NCBI GenBank assembly: GCA_963854835.1
Contig: OY978529.1
Location: 37,444,055 to 37,508,054 of the forward strand
DNA: 64,000 bases
Direction: 5' to 3'
Source: Megamerina dolium
Taxonomy: Eukaryota > Arthropoda > Insecta > Diptera > Megamerinidae
Numbering within the stretch: position 1 is the first letter of the stretch; every line of letters starts with the position of its first letter. The notes under the pieces were generated by a model, which saw nothing but the letters and a program-made list of their open reading frames with translations, did no database searches and had not been told where the DNA came from. The position numbers were made by a program, and so were the translations under genes. Shown here one piece after another: positions 1 through 10,065 of this stretch.

Positions 1-345
1 GCCCCTAGACGCTTAGCCTCTATCTTATCTTTTTCGAAAGGCTTTTTCTAAAATGCAAGTTTTTATAAAATTTCCAAGCTGCCTTCAAAGAGAAAAACTA
101 TATGACTGACCCATCCCCGTCATTTTAGCTTTTAAACATTTGTTCCGAATATATTTACCTCTAAGATGGATTTTAATGCAAAATGAATTTAAAATAGCCA
201 AATAACCCCATAGCTACCCAGGAATCATTATTAGAGATGTGTGATATAGGACCGATTTCCATTAGGTTTTGCTATTGAATATTTTATCGAAACATAATTA
301 ACGCTATCTCCACGCCTTTATGGGGGCTCCTGTACAAAACGGTAA
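1..345. repeat. Degenerate copies of a ~165-bp repeat
   Basis: The window opens in low-copy degenerate repeat DNA. The segment TATCTCCACGCCTTTATGGG near 305 is nearly the same as TATCTCCACCCCTTATGGGG near 4330, and both are followed by a GGGGCTNNNCTACAAAA-like stretch. A tetranucleotide-rich CCCATAGCTACCCAGGAATC block lies upstream, matching the CCCATAACTGCTGCGAGATC part of the unit at 4.4 kb. The unit is described at 3950-4560. No coding potential is seen. Confidence 0.5.
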
Positions 346-2034
346 CGACTGGTGTAATTAGTTGCGTGTAAAATATCAAAGCACAGTGATTCGTCACAAA
401 TATAAAATGTTTAATATTTATAGAATTCAAATCAACAAAACAGAATTTGGTGAGAAACTCAAAGAATTTTAATTGAGAAAAATCTTCCACAAAACTTTTT
501 GAGCATTTGATGTTATTTTTTTTTTGAGAAGTATTTATCTAATATATATATATAGAATATATCTAAAATAAATCTGGTCAAAATCAAATTTATCTACTTT
601 TAACTAATCAAAGATTTTAAAATTTTTCTTGCATATTTTGAAGAAAAAATTGCAAAAAAATATTAAAATTTGGCTTAAGAAAATATCTGGAATTTATGTT
701 CAAATATTTTAGTTATAATTTTTTTGCAATTTTAGAAAGTCTTGAAATCTATTGTATTATAATTAATTTTGAACTCTTCATTGTTATGAAAATCGAAGTC
801 GTCCAAATTTAGTAAAAAATTTGTAGCGAAAAATTTATGAAAAATTATTTAATCATAGTTAAAAAAATTTCGAAAGTTGATATAAATTCATATTTAAAAA
901 AGCTTTAAAAAAGCAAATCTATCATATTTAAAAATATGTATGAATAAGTATAGTGAAAGGCATAATTTTAATATAGCACATATAAGTTTATACAATATTT
1001 GTTCATTTTGTGTATGCACGAATAATCTGCAAAGCCAGAAGGACATTTTTGTTTTTTTTTTTTTGTTCATTGCTGCTGGGTTTGGTTTAGTTGTTGAAGT
1101 TCTGCTACTCGTACATACAAAGTATTCCATTTACTCTAGTAGAATATACTATATGTACTAGTGGTTACTAGTGGTTGACGTTGTTGCTGATGTTTGCAAA
1201 AGAGTGCTTGTGGTCTTTTAACTGGTAGACGATGTTAGTACTTTTTAATGCATCATTTTTCTTACTTTTTTTTTTATTTTTTATTTTATTTTGTCCTGAA
1301 TTTTTTATTATTTGGTCTTATTTGTTTTATTTTCTCTACTTTGCTACAGCGCAATACCTACTACTACTACTACTACTACTTATGGCACATTGTGTCAGTT
1401 AGTATGACTTATTATGAATATTTTTCATAATTTTGGTTTTTTCTTTTGCTCTTGAAATATTTTATTGTTTTCCATTGTTATTTCCTCCTTACTTTATTTT
1501 AATGGTAGTTTCATTTGTTTCTTTTTTCTATGCATAAGAAATGCGCCCACCCAATCCTTTTTTTTTTTTTTTCTTTTTTGGGTTGTTGTTCTAATAGTAC
1601 TAGTATTGATGAATGGTAAAGTGAAAGAAAGTCAAAGAGAGAACGAAATATGGCAATGGAATATGACAAAAGATTTTCAGCTGATAGTGTTTTTTTTTTT
1701 TAATTTTTATTATTTAGTAAACAAATGAAAAATGAGCGCACGCGAAAAGTTGTTAAAGAAATATTAAGCAAAATGTAGTTCACAAGAAAGTAGGCAATTC
1801 TTATACAGAAATTTTTGTTTAGGCATTTGCTTCATTAAAATTTCTATATGAATGGAATTCGTAAAATGGATTACATGCTATTGTAGAGAAGCTCATTTTT
1901 TCTATTATAATTTTCAGCAGCTTGAGTATATTTTTTTTTCACGAATTTGTTTGAATTTTTCAAAGAAATCAATAGTTTCTGAAGTATTCTGAGTTCATAA
2001 ATAGTAAATGAGTTGAGTTGGAAGAGAGTGAATT
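346..2034. other. Intergenic AT-rich DNA with T tracts and a (CTA)n microsatellite
   Basis: No gene is recognisable. The stretch holds T-rich runs (1050-1064, 1558-1573, 1689-1701) and a CTA microsatellite of about seven units at 1359-1381. Short open frames here are rich in Phe, Leu, Tyr and Lys, as expected for random AT-rich DNA, and lack splice or start context. Confidence 0.6.
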
Positions 2035-2112
2035 CCACAGTTCAGTGGTTAGTGCATTGACCTTCTGTTTACGAGAAAGACCACCAGCTTGACTCTCAAC
2101 TCGAGCCACGTT
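2035..2112 (+). repeat. SINE head relic (tRNA-derived)
   Basis: CAGTGGTTAGTGCATTGACC and the following CTTCTG match the head of the SINE at 9816 (GTGATTAGTGCGTTGGCC, then CTTCTG). This is the A-box-like part of a tRNA-derived promoter. The B-box region (GACTCTCAACTCGAGCC) is weak, and the SINE body seen in the three longer copies is missing. The relic runs directly into a satellite array at about 2113. Confidence 0.45.
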
Positions 2113-2700
2113 CTAACGTATATTTGCACACTTTACGCACGAAAATATTGTGTTATCAAGCTGAAACTCGGTGCAAATAAATGTATTTAATCACAAAAGG
2201 GCATACAAAAAAATTGGCTGAATTGAATATTAAGAACGCCATATCTCCCATATAAATTCATGTTTCCAAATGAATATTTCTGCACTTTTCACACGAAGAA
2301 CTAAATTTTAACCAGCAGAAACTCAATATGTACAATTTCATTTAGTAAATAATTAATAAATTCGAAAATAGACGGAAACCAATGAAAACCCCGACAAGCT
2401 CCCATACAAACATATATTTTCAAGTGAATATTTTAGCACTTTGGACATGAAAATATAAAGTTATCAAGTTGAAATTTGGTATATATGATTATATTGAGTA
2501 ATTAATGGACAAACTCGAAGATGGGCGGAATCGGAAAAAAATCACACGTATCTTCCATACAAACATATGCCTTCCGTATGAATATTTGAATAGCTTGGGC
2601 ATGAATATATAAAGTTATCAAACTGAGAGTCTAATAAATATGATTAATTTTGTGATTGTATGTTTATTGGTTTGAAAATTTGGCCAACCAGATGAATATC
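2113..2700 (+). repeat. ~153-bp satellite array, copy 1
   Basis: About four diverged units. The landmark CCCATACAAA-like core occurs near 2248, 2400 and 2554, giving spacings of 152 and 154 bp. Each unit also carries CACGAAAATAT...AAAGTTATCAANNTGAAACT and a GAATNGGANNAAAAC block. The same family makes the arrays at 15.5, 18.1, 21.5 and 31.4 kb. It is non-coding as far as can be seen. Confidence 0.8.
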
Positions 2701-3949
2701 ATGCCTACCTTCAGCACAAAAATATTCTATTACCAAAGTATGTCTATATAACTCTGAGGGTATAGGGTATCTAAGTTTCGCTATTATCGAAGGTAAACCT
2801 TCTGTATACAAATTTATGCAAAAATTAAGGGAGAACTTTTTTAATAAAGTATACAATTCGTACACTACGTATGGTCTTAAATGGTAGATTTGTAATTGAA
2901 AATGAAATAATTGCATTTTTTTATCAGCATCATCAGAATTGTAATATTAAAATTTTAAATACAATACGAAAAATTTGATTAAAATTTAAAACAATCTGCC
3001 CACATTTGCGTTTATTATTGGGGGAAAAAAAAAGAAACATAGAAAACTAATTTCATTCTGACCATTCTGACAATATACATTACAATATTGCTTAGTTTTT
3101 TTTTTTCGTTGATTATATTTATTGTACATATATATACATCTAATTGCATAGTGTACTCACCTACAATATACCAAGTGGAAGTAGAGAGACACTACTTATA
3201 GTGTATACATCCTCTATAGGAACATGTATACATCGACTATAGAAACATGTATACGCGAACATTTACTAAAACAAAAATATCAAACACCACATATTCGCTC
3301 ATAGAGGCTCATATACATACACGTATCTACCTATAAACATTTCTACTCTTTCAAATCAATGGTGTATATAAGAGCAATATGTGTGGGTGTGTGTGTGTAG
3401 TGACAATAGTACAGTACATAGCAATGAAATTTTTTGATGAAATTGCAAACATGCAATTCACTCGTAAACACGCAAATTACAATATTTTATTAGAGTTACA
3501 TTTTTAACCTTCACTTGACGCTCATCTACAACAACGTGCATATGAATCTATGTGCGTTCATATGAGTTGGTTGGCACTTGTGTGTACATACGAGTTTTAT
3601 CGTCGTACGTCGTGCACTCATAAAAGTATCAATGTAGTGGTATGTATGCAAAAATTGCATGTAGCTCTGTTTGTTTTCGATGATTAAAAAATATTTCTTG
3701 ATTTTCTGTTCTTGATTTTTGCATTTTTTCTTTTTTTTAAAATAACAGAAAAATATGTGCAGATATTAATTTTGATTATAAATAATAATTACACTGAATA
3801 CAAATAGTATTTGTATAAAGCTGAATATCTTTCAACTGTGTTCCACTGACAATAAGCAAAAATAAAAAATTTTACTTATACTTTTCAGATTCGTCAATTG
3901 GCAAAAATGTGCATTTAATTGATCTTTGAGAATGAGAAAGAAATTGACA
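2701..3949. other. Intergenic; (GT)n and a short tandem duplication
   Basis: No gene is recognised. There is a GT run at 3381-3398 and a tandem duplication of a 23-bp unit containing AACATGTATACATCGACTAT-like sequence at about 3212-3254. A TAG|GTGAGT juxtaposition on the minus strand near 3158-3166 is discussed in the findings. Confidence 0.5.
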
Positions 3950-4560
3950 AATAATCCCTCAGGAGTCGCCACTAATTGGATAAAATTTATGATTTGCCCC
4001 CCATTAATAATTTCTCACGAACATTTCGTCGAAACAGTTACACAAAATTAACTTTCTATTAAATTTGATTCCAAATCTTTCAACCTGATCCTAGAGGTAT
4101 AAAGCATATGACCAAAAACCATTAATTTTCCCTCCATCATATTTCACCCAAATGTTTTTACCACATATCGCCACTCTTTCGGGCTCCCCTACAAAGTGAG
4201 TTTAAAAGACCTAAGAATCGATAATTTCTTTTATGATTTGCTGAGAGATCGCCTGTAGAGAAGGCAATATGTAAGACTGATCCAAATTTACTTTCCCCCT
4301 CAATAGATTATCTGAATATACTGACCATCTATCTCCACCCCTTATGGGGGCTTTCCTACAAAATGATCCTAAAAAGATCTAAAAATCAACAAATACTCCC
4401 ATAACTGCTGCGAGATCACCTGTAGAGAGATGAAATGTAGGAACGATCTCAATTTTCTTTTTCTCCTCAATATTTTATCTGAACATGCCTACCATCTATT
4501 TTCACCATTTAGGAGGTCTTCTCGACATCAAAAATATATCTGACGCCCATTAATTTCTCT
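3950..4560 (+). repeat. Tandem ~165-bp repeat, about 3.5 units
   Basis: Unit landmarks recur: a GGGCTNNCCTACAAA-type core near 4180 and 4345 (and GGAGGTCTTCTCGAC near 4510), GAGATCNCCTGTAGAGA near 4245 and 4408, and CCTCAATA..TTATCTGAA near 4300 and 4466. Spacings are about 160-168 bp. Related single units occur at the start of the window and near 12.2 kb. The (pyrimidine)CTACAAA core resembles that of the ~153-bp family, so the two may be distant relatives. Confidence 0.65.
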
Positions 4561-4744
4561 TTCTAAATCTATTGAATAGGATCCATACAAAATAATTTTA
4601 TGGAAAATTGACAAAAGAATTCACTAAAACCGGTGATTCAAGAGTTGAAATATTCTGTGAACTCTTCTGAGGTAAATTTTATGGTCGAACGTTGATATTA
4701 AATTTTTACAAGGATTTTAGTCTCATGGAGAATTTTTTTTTATC

Positions 4745-5020
4745 AGCGGTTTCCTTAGTTTCGTGATTAGAATGTTAGAGTTCTAATCCGTAGATCGAGA
4801 TTCTAATCCTGTCTGAAGCAACTTTATTATCAAAGGGTTTTTCCTTTTGAACGGTGCCCACCTCTCGGCAAGCAATTGGCAATTCTACTGATAGTAACAC
4901 TTTGCAATGAAAAGCTTCTTAAAATAGCTGTGTGACAAAGCTTACGAAAAGTGAGATTACAAAGGTTCTGCCGTGCGGAAGCGGCTAATATAAGTAGGTC
5001 CATTCTAATACTGTCCAAAC
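4745..5020 (+). repeat. tRNA-derived SINE, copy A
   Basis: Full-length but eroded copy of a SINE family seen three times with bodies in this window. The head keeps GTGATTAGAATGTTAGAG and a weak B box (GAGATTCTAATCCTGTCTG). The body has the shared landmarks AACGGTGCCCACCTCTCGGC, GCAATTGGCAATTCTACTG, TAGTAACACTTTGCAATG, GTGTGACAAAGCTT and GGCTAATATAAGTAGGTC. The 3' end TAATACTGTCCAAA is shared with the copy at 12606. It does not encode a protein; it is mobilised in trans by a LINE and transcribed by Pol III if active. Divergence argues for an old insertion. Confidence 0.75.
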
Positions 5021-5056
5021 TTTGCACGCACAACCTTGGAAACCAAGGTAAATGGG

Positions 5057-5256
5057 CCTTTGAGTAAAGCCTAAAATATTCTACTCAGCTAACGGTGAGC
5101 AAGGTCGGCGAGGTCGTGTAAAAAATGACTGCGCAGCTGAGTCTTTCTGCGCAAACTAGTGCCGGACACTCACACAAGAGGTGAGTTATGCACTTTGATT
5201 CCTCCTCATCGACGTAGCTGAAGCAGTAATCAGGTGCTGTGATGACTATTGCTACT
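5057..5256 (-). pseudogene. Non-LTR retrotransposon ORF2 C-terminus, relic
   Basis: Reading the minus strand from about 5256 downwards gives a short open frame containing DYCFSYVDEEES and HLLCECPAL, then a stop. Cys-rich motifs of this kind (C..C....E...H.L..CP.L) close ORF2 of I/Jockey/R1-type non-LTR retrotransposons, downstream of the reverse transcriptase and RNase H parts. Only about 60 residues remain. No RT domain is found upstream, because a small hairpin MITE abuts at 5258 and unrecognised DNA follows. The SINE copy A ends just beyond its 3' side. The family is clear from the motif; the clade cannot be decided. It is certainly not functional. Confidence 0.6.
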
Positions 5257-5257
5257 T

Positions 5258-5379
5258 TAAGGGCCATTTTCACAGTAGCAAGTTAATTTATAGAATAAAG
5301 TTAACTAACGGTTTTGCCACTGAAAACTGTGAGTTAACTCTAATCTATGAGCTAATTTGTTACTGTGAAAATTACCCTA
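5258..5379. mobile_element. Hairpin MITE, ~120 bp
   Basis: Nearly the whole element is an inverted repeat. The left arm 5258-5315 starts AAGGGCCATTTTCACAGTAG; the right arm 5323-5379, read on the other strand, starts TTAGGGTAATTTTCACAGTA. Both arms contain GTTAACTNACNGTTTT near the centre, and the loop (5316-5322) is about 7 nt. Flanks carry TTTAA/TAAAT-like sequence, but the target duplication is not clear-cut. It abuts a non-LTR relic on its left. There is no coding capacity, so it would depend on a transposase elsewhere. Confidence 0.65.
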
Positions 5380-6196
5380 AATTGAACAAGATATTACTTC
5401 ATTAAATCATTTTAACCCTTCATTACCATTTCAGTTAACAATTTTTGTTCTTTTTTTCTTATGAATTATAGCAAAAATTATTCAAAAATCTATTTTTAAG
5501 AATTTCTGATTGCGTGCTGGGACCTTGGTAGTAAACTTTTCTATGAAAAAATCGGTTATTTTAGTATTTTGCTTTGAGAAATGTTTTTTAATTTAATATT
5601 GTCTTCGAAAGTTCAAAGTAAAAGATTTCTTAAAAGATTTTATACCTTTTACTTTCATTTTAATGGGTAATTTTAGTCAGTTTTGGAAGAAATACCAAGA
5701 AAGTACACTAAAACCAAAGATTTAGAGTTTAAAATATTCTGTGGAGGCCTCTGAGCAAAATTTTGTACAATGTCTTTGGTAAACCTTTAGAAGGAATTGT
5801 TTCTTAAAACTTTTAAAATCTATCACTCTTGTCAATGTTTTCAAACAACAACAGACTTTGGGTTTAATTTTACGCTGGACGTCTAAAGTAAATTTGGCAG
5901 GAAGTTTTCAGCATTTTATACAATTTAAGAGGTACTGTATATACTGCGAAAGTGTCGTGTAGTAAATTTTTCAAAAGATTTTCTATAGGATCTTGAATAA
6001 TCAAGATGTTTAATTGATCACTTAGATTTTCCTATTTCTTATAAATGATTTTAGTAACCTCATATCTGTTCATATGATTTTTAGAAAACAAAGTAAAATT
6101 ATTACTACTACTCTTTCATATTATATTTCCACTACAACTGAACACCTCTGGTCACTCTCTAAATTGTGTTCATATATCAACAAATTCATTTACATA
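5380..6196. other. Intergenic, nothing recognised
   Basis: AT-rich DNA between the hairpin MITE and the Tc1 element. I see no gene, clear repeat or RNA structure here. Confidence 0.5.
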
Positions 6197-6198
6197 TA

Positions 6199-6227
6199 CA
6201 GTGGCTCCCAGCTTATTTCGTACAGTG
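6199..6227 (+). repeat. Left terminal inverted repeat of the Tc1 element
   Basis: 29 bp, identical to the reverse complement of 7821-7849 except at position 10 (C against A). Preceded by the TA target duplication at 6197-6198. Confidence 0.93.
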
Positions 6228-6402
6228 ACAGTTTAAAAATTGCTGCAGTCGTAATTCCTAATATAGCAAAAATTTGAACAAAATATAAATGCCATTTTAG
6301 AAAGGAAGGTTTGTTTTTTATTTTCCAAAATTTACTTTTTCAAAATTTTAGTGTTTGACACTATAAAAAAATAAAATAAGAAAAAAATAGGAAAATTCAT
6401 GT

Positions 6403-6422
6403 CACAGCTTATTTCGTACAGT
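6403..6422 (+). repeat. Left internal direct repeat (transposase site) of Tc1 element
   Basis: CACAGCTTATTTCGTACAGT repeats the outer end core. The two cores are spaced 196 bp apart, almost the same as the 195 bp on the right. Paired sites of this kind are bound by the N-terminal HTH domains of Tc1 transposases. Confidence 0.85.
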
Positions 6423-6437
6423 CTCTTTAAGTTCAAA

Positions 6438-7478
6438 CTAAAAACAAAGTAAGTTGATTTTAATATTTAGTTGACATCCCTTAGCGTTAATGACAGCCTG
6501 GAGTCTATTTGGCATTGAATCCACCAATTTTTGAGTGATGTCTGGTGTGATTTTTTTCCATTCTTCCATCAGTACCTTCTTTAGGTCTTGCTTATTAGAA
6601 ATCTTGTGTGTTCTTATTTTATTGTCCAAAATAGACCAAAGATTTTCAATCACATTCATGTCAGGTGACTGTGGTGGTGGAGACATCAAGTGTGGGCAGT
6701 TCCAAATAAGCCAAGATTGCACAATCCCAGATTTATGTTTTGGGTCATTATCTTGGTAGTACCGAAATTCTTCCCGCAAACCCAGTTTGTCTGCACTTTG
6801 AAGTAAATTGTTTTTCAGAATCTCGAGGTACTTCATTTTGTCCATTGTTTCCTCAATAAAAACCAATTCACCTACTCCGGCTGCTGACATACAGGCCCAA
6901 ACCATCACGCTACCGCCACCATGCTTCACTGTGGGCTTAAGGTTCTCCTTGTTTAGCTCGGTATTAGCTTTACGCCAAACATATGACATTCCGTCCGAGC
7001 CAAAAATATTAAACTTAGACTCATCCGCGAAAATAACGGTATTCCAGAACGCAGGAGTATTAATAATATGCTCTTTGGCGAAGTCAAGTCGGCGTTGTAT
7101 ATTCATTTTCGAAATGAATGGTTTCTTTCGGGCTACTCGACCGTTCAAGTCATGATTGCGCAGCACACGTCGGACAGTTTCAGCACTGGATGATTTTCCT
7201 ATTTCACGCTGAACCTCTGCAGCCAACTTCGGAGCGGATAACTTTGGATTTTTCTTAATTTTTCGTACAATATAACGCTCGTCTGATGCGTTGAAAATCT
7301 TATTAGGTGCTTCTCTGCCCTTGTTCTCCAACCGATTTTCGCGAACGAAGCGTTGAATGATGTATTGGACAGTTGAGGCACTTAAATTTGTCATTTCAGC
7401 AATTTTTCGCACACTCTGACCTTTCCTAAAATGGTTAATTACCAGTTTACGCTGTTCCATCGTTGTACGACGACCCAT
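6438..7478 (-). CDS. Tc1-family DD34E transposase, intact 346-aa frame
   Basis: Cut-and-paste transposase that binds the IR/DR ends and integrates at TA. The start is ATG at 7478, about 340 bp inside the right end; the stop is TAG at 6440-6438. Residues 7-50 form the first helix-turn-helix (KGQSVRKIAEMTNLSASTVQ) and residues 65-118 the second. The usual GRPR linker between them is degenerate (KGREAPNK, 53-60). The catalytic triad is visible: D152 in FADES, D243 in YQDNDPKH and E278 in SPDMNVIENLW. There are 34 residues between the last two, hence DD34E. A glycine-rich box GGGSVMVWACMS lies at 187-198. The length matches the ~340-aa norm, ending soon after the usual AVI.AKG motif. There is no frameshift or stop, so it could be active. 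No introns are needed. Confidence 0.93.
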   Translation of the reverse strand: MGRRTTMEQRKLVINHFRKGQSVRKIAEMTNLSASTVQYIIQRFVRENRLENKGREAPNKIFNASDERYIVRKIKKNPKLSAPKLAAEVQREIGKSSSAETVRRVLRNHDLNGRVARKKPFISKMNIQRRLDFAKEHIINTPAFWNTVIFADESKFNIFGSDGMSYVWRKANTELNKENLKPTVKHGGGSVMVWACMSAAGVGELVFIEETMDKMKYLEILKNNLLQSADKLGLREEFRYYQDNDPKHKSGIVQSWLIWNCPHLMSPPPQSPDMNVIENLWSILDNKIRTHKISNKQDLKKVLMEEWKKITPDITQKLVDSMPNRLQAVINAKGCQLNIKINLLCF

Positions 7479-7628
7479 AACGCTAAATGTTTAATTTACA
7501 GCACTTTAACTATTTAAAATAAGAATAATAAAAATTGTTATAATAGTTAAAAAGGTCCAAAAACTCATACAATTCAAAAAAACTTTGTAACTGCGCGGCA
7601 GAATGAAACTTACTTACATTGAAGTTTG

Positions 7629-7651
7629 TGTACGAAATAAGATGTGAGCTG
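7629..7651 (-). repeat. Right internal direct repeat of Tc1 element
   Basis: On the minus strand, CTCACATCTTATTTCGTACA repeats the outer-end core, with A for G at one place in the CAGCTT part. It lies 195 bp inside the outer core, mirroring the left end. Confidence 0.85.
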
Positions 7652-7820
7652 AAAATCAGCTGATCAATAGTTTTTCTCTCTTGCATGACAAAAAGAACAA
7701 TTTTTGGGGTTCCCCGTTTTCTTATTAGGTTTACTAAACACATACACAGACATCTACATTCAAAACTTATCGATAAGTTTTTTAGTTTCGATGTTACAGC
7801 CATTTACATAAAAATATATA

Positions 7821-7849
7821 CACTGTACGAAATAAGCTGTGAGCCACTG
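7821..7849 (-). repeat. Right terminal inverted repeat of the Tc1 element
   Basis: 29 bp mirror of the left terminus, followed immediately by the TA target duplication at 7850-7851. Confidence 0.93.
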
Positions 7850-7851
7850 TA

Positions 7852-9059
7852 AATACTAATGAAAGAAAAAACGAAACAACAACGAACCAAAAAAGAAAAA
7901 AAAAAAAAACTCAAAAGGAAATGCAACGATAATGAAACACACAATACATGTGTCATATGTTTCCTTCGCTTCACAAATGTATACAACATTAATGAGAATT
8001 GAGAGTTATCTACATACATATTGTATACGATTATATGCATGTCTACATGCATGCTTGACAAGTGAACAAGGAAAAAGCCAACACACGCACATTTGTACAT
8101 ACAAGTATATCCATATTCATTGACGCAAATAAATTGAGACAAATTGCATACAATTTAAACAAATTCTACAAATGTGTGTATATGTATTTTTCAAAGTGTC
8201 ATTTATACCTATGTATTTACGATACAATTATGTCAATATATTTCCGTTGAAGTCATTTTCTCTATGTGCATTGGTGCAAGTAAATAGATTACTAACGTGT
8301 TGTATACTTGAATGAATGCTATATGCGTGTACGTATATAATGAATTTGTTTTTTATTAAGCCTTTGAAAGCGAGTAGCAAAAAATCTAAATAAATCAACA
8401 CCCACATATATACTCCTATAATGTACAATATAAATAAAGTGGTTTGCAAACAAATAGGAAATCAATATCTATTAAATTTGCAAATAACAATTGCAAAGAG
8501 AGTATGAGTATATTTCGCATGTCAGTATTTGCATGTACTCGTATTAAAAATATTTCTATATACAAACGAATGCATATCGTTCGTTCGTATATTGCTAAAC
8601 ATGTTCTTATAAAATTGTGTATACATTGTATACATGTTGATTCATTCTTGTCATATATATGCTCCATAAATTAGTATTCACAATTAAATTTTTTTTTAGT
8701 GTAAAACTCTCTGTTTATATTCTTTCAGACAGCAAATCTTCTTAATACTTCTTAATACTTCTTGATAACATAAATAGTTTTCTAGTTTCCATTATTGTTG
8801 TTTATTGTCACATAATACTGATGTATATAAACATGTATCTACTTGTCTAAGGATTACTTATAATGATCCTTACTGCTTCGATGATAATACCAACAATATA
8901 TTTTGATGAAGTTATAATGGGTATATTCAAAAAATTGAATTTAAAATCATATACAGCATATATTGTATATGTACTTATACATAGAAGCATGTAAGCATGC
9001 TTCGTAAATTTCTATCGATCGAGTACGAACATTTATCGTTATTGAATATTTCCATATAT
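7852..9059. other. Intergenic, nothing recognised
   Basis: AT-rich DNA with many short GTATAC/TACATGTA palindromic words and A-rich tracts (7886-7908). No gene, RNA or clear repeat is seen. Short open frames on both strands overlap each other and show no splice context. Confidence 0.5.
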
Positions 9060-9345
9060 TTCAAAAACACCATCAATTCGATTTGCTTAAAATATGCCGT
9101 GAATACTTAGGCAATGTATTCACAGAAAATCTCGATGGTAAAATTCTTTCCGAAAAAAAACTTGTCAATTGGTCACACAGATCATGTGACTTGTGATTTT
9201 TTATTTGTTATTATTTAATTTTTTTTTTTAAGATTTTTTCAGGAGGCCGATACTACGTCCAATATAGGAAGGAAGTTCTGACGAACAAATTCTATCAGTA
9301 AAGGAATCAATGTCAATGGGTCACACAGATCATGTGGTATGATTC
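9060..9345 (+). repeat. Two-unit tandem duplication, ~147 bp period
   Basis: TGTCAATTGGTCACACAGAT followed by CATGTGAC at 9163 recurs as TGTCAATGGGTCACACAGAT with CATGTGG at 9310. Flanking stretches (TTCTTTCCGAAAAA / TTCTATCAGTAAAG) also align weakly. Confidence 0.5.
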
Positions 9346-9584
9346 GGTTGTATAATTTTTGTATTTATATTGAGACCTTAATCAAATTTGATGAAGCTAA
9401 CGCTGTTGATGTTAATATTAAAGTTTTAAAAATTATTATTGTTTTTGTTGTAGTTTTAAAAACTGATCGGAAATCGCACTTCCCGACTATGTCATATTGC
9501 GCCCAATTAAAAAATTGATCAAAGACATTAAACAAAGAAAGAATTTAAAACAAAATTCATATAATTTGGGTTAAATCAATTTAT

Positions 9585-9800
9585 TTAGAAACTACGGTAC
9601 TTTAAAAAGTTATCAGAACCCGAGGCCCAGAGTGTCAAATTTAAGAAATATATCCGAATCAAAATTTTATTGAGGAAATTGTATATTACAAAACAAATTA
9701 AGTTCATTTGAGTAAATTGACTTTATTTCGAAAATACGAAACTCGAAAAAGTTGCCAGAATTCAAGGTCCAAAGTGTCGACATTAAAAAATATATTTTTA
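9585..9800 (+). repeat. Two-unit tandem duplication, ~139 bp period
   Basis: AAAAAGTTATCAGAACCCGA with GGCCCAGAGTGTCAA (near 9606) aligns with AAAAAGTTGCCAGAATTCAA with GGTCCAAAGTGTCGA (near 9745). Both are followed by an AAGAAATATAT/AAAAAATATAT end. SINE copy B begins right after the second unit. Confidence 0.6.
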
Positions 9801-9815
9801 GTGTGTAAAATGATC

Positions 9816-10065
9816 AGTGGGTGCCGTAGCTGCGTGATTAGTGCGTTGGCCTTCTGATTGGTTGGTCGTGTGTTCAATTCCCGTCTAAAGCAAAAATTTA
9901 ATATCGAAAACATATATTTTTCGAACAGTATCCACTTATCCACGCAATTGCAATTCTTCCGGTAGTAACAATTTGCCATTAAAACGCATCTAAAAGATCT
10001 CTGTGACAAAGCTCAAAAAGAGTTATGTCACGAGGGTGTCGTCCTTCCCAACCGGCTAATATAAG
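9816..10065 (+). repeat. tRNA-derived SINE, copy B
   Basis: Best-preserved head of the family. The A-box-like GCTGCGTGATTAGTGCGTTG is followed about 40 bp later by a good B box, GTGTTCAATTCCCG (Pol III consensus GGTTCGANTCC). Then comes the body: AACAGTATCCACTTATCCACGC, AATTGCAATTCTTCCGGTAG, CTCTGTGACAAAGCTCA, GAGTTATGTCACGAGG and CCGGCTAATATAAG. It aligns through its length with copies A (4745, same strand) and C (12606, opposite strand). Transcription would be by Pol III from the internal promoter. No protein is encoded. Confidence 0.82.

Larger units (their letters stand above)
6199..7849 (-). mobile_element. Tc1-like transposon, apparently complete (1651 bp)
   Basis: The element is bounded by 29-bp terminal inverted repeats that differ at one position, CAGTGGCTC(C/A)CAGCTTATTT and onward, and is flanked by TA on both sides (6197-6198 and 7850-7851), the Tc1/mariner target duplication. 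Each end has a second, internal copy of the core TTATTTCGTACA about 195 bp inward (6403-6422 and 7629-7651), an IR/DR arrangement known from Tc1 families such as Sleeping Beauty, Minos and Paris. One uninterrupted transposase frame on the minus strand fills the centre. The near-identity of the two ends and the open frame imply a recent insertion. I cannot place it in a named subfamily. Confidence 0.93.

Noticed and set aside
9816..9890. Functional tRNA gene
   Set aside because: The A/B boxes are present but the acceptor stem does not pair and the sequence continues into a repeated SINE body, so it is a tRNA-derived SINE head.
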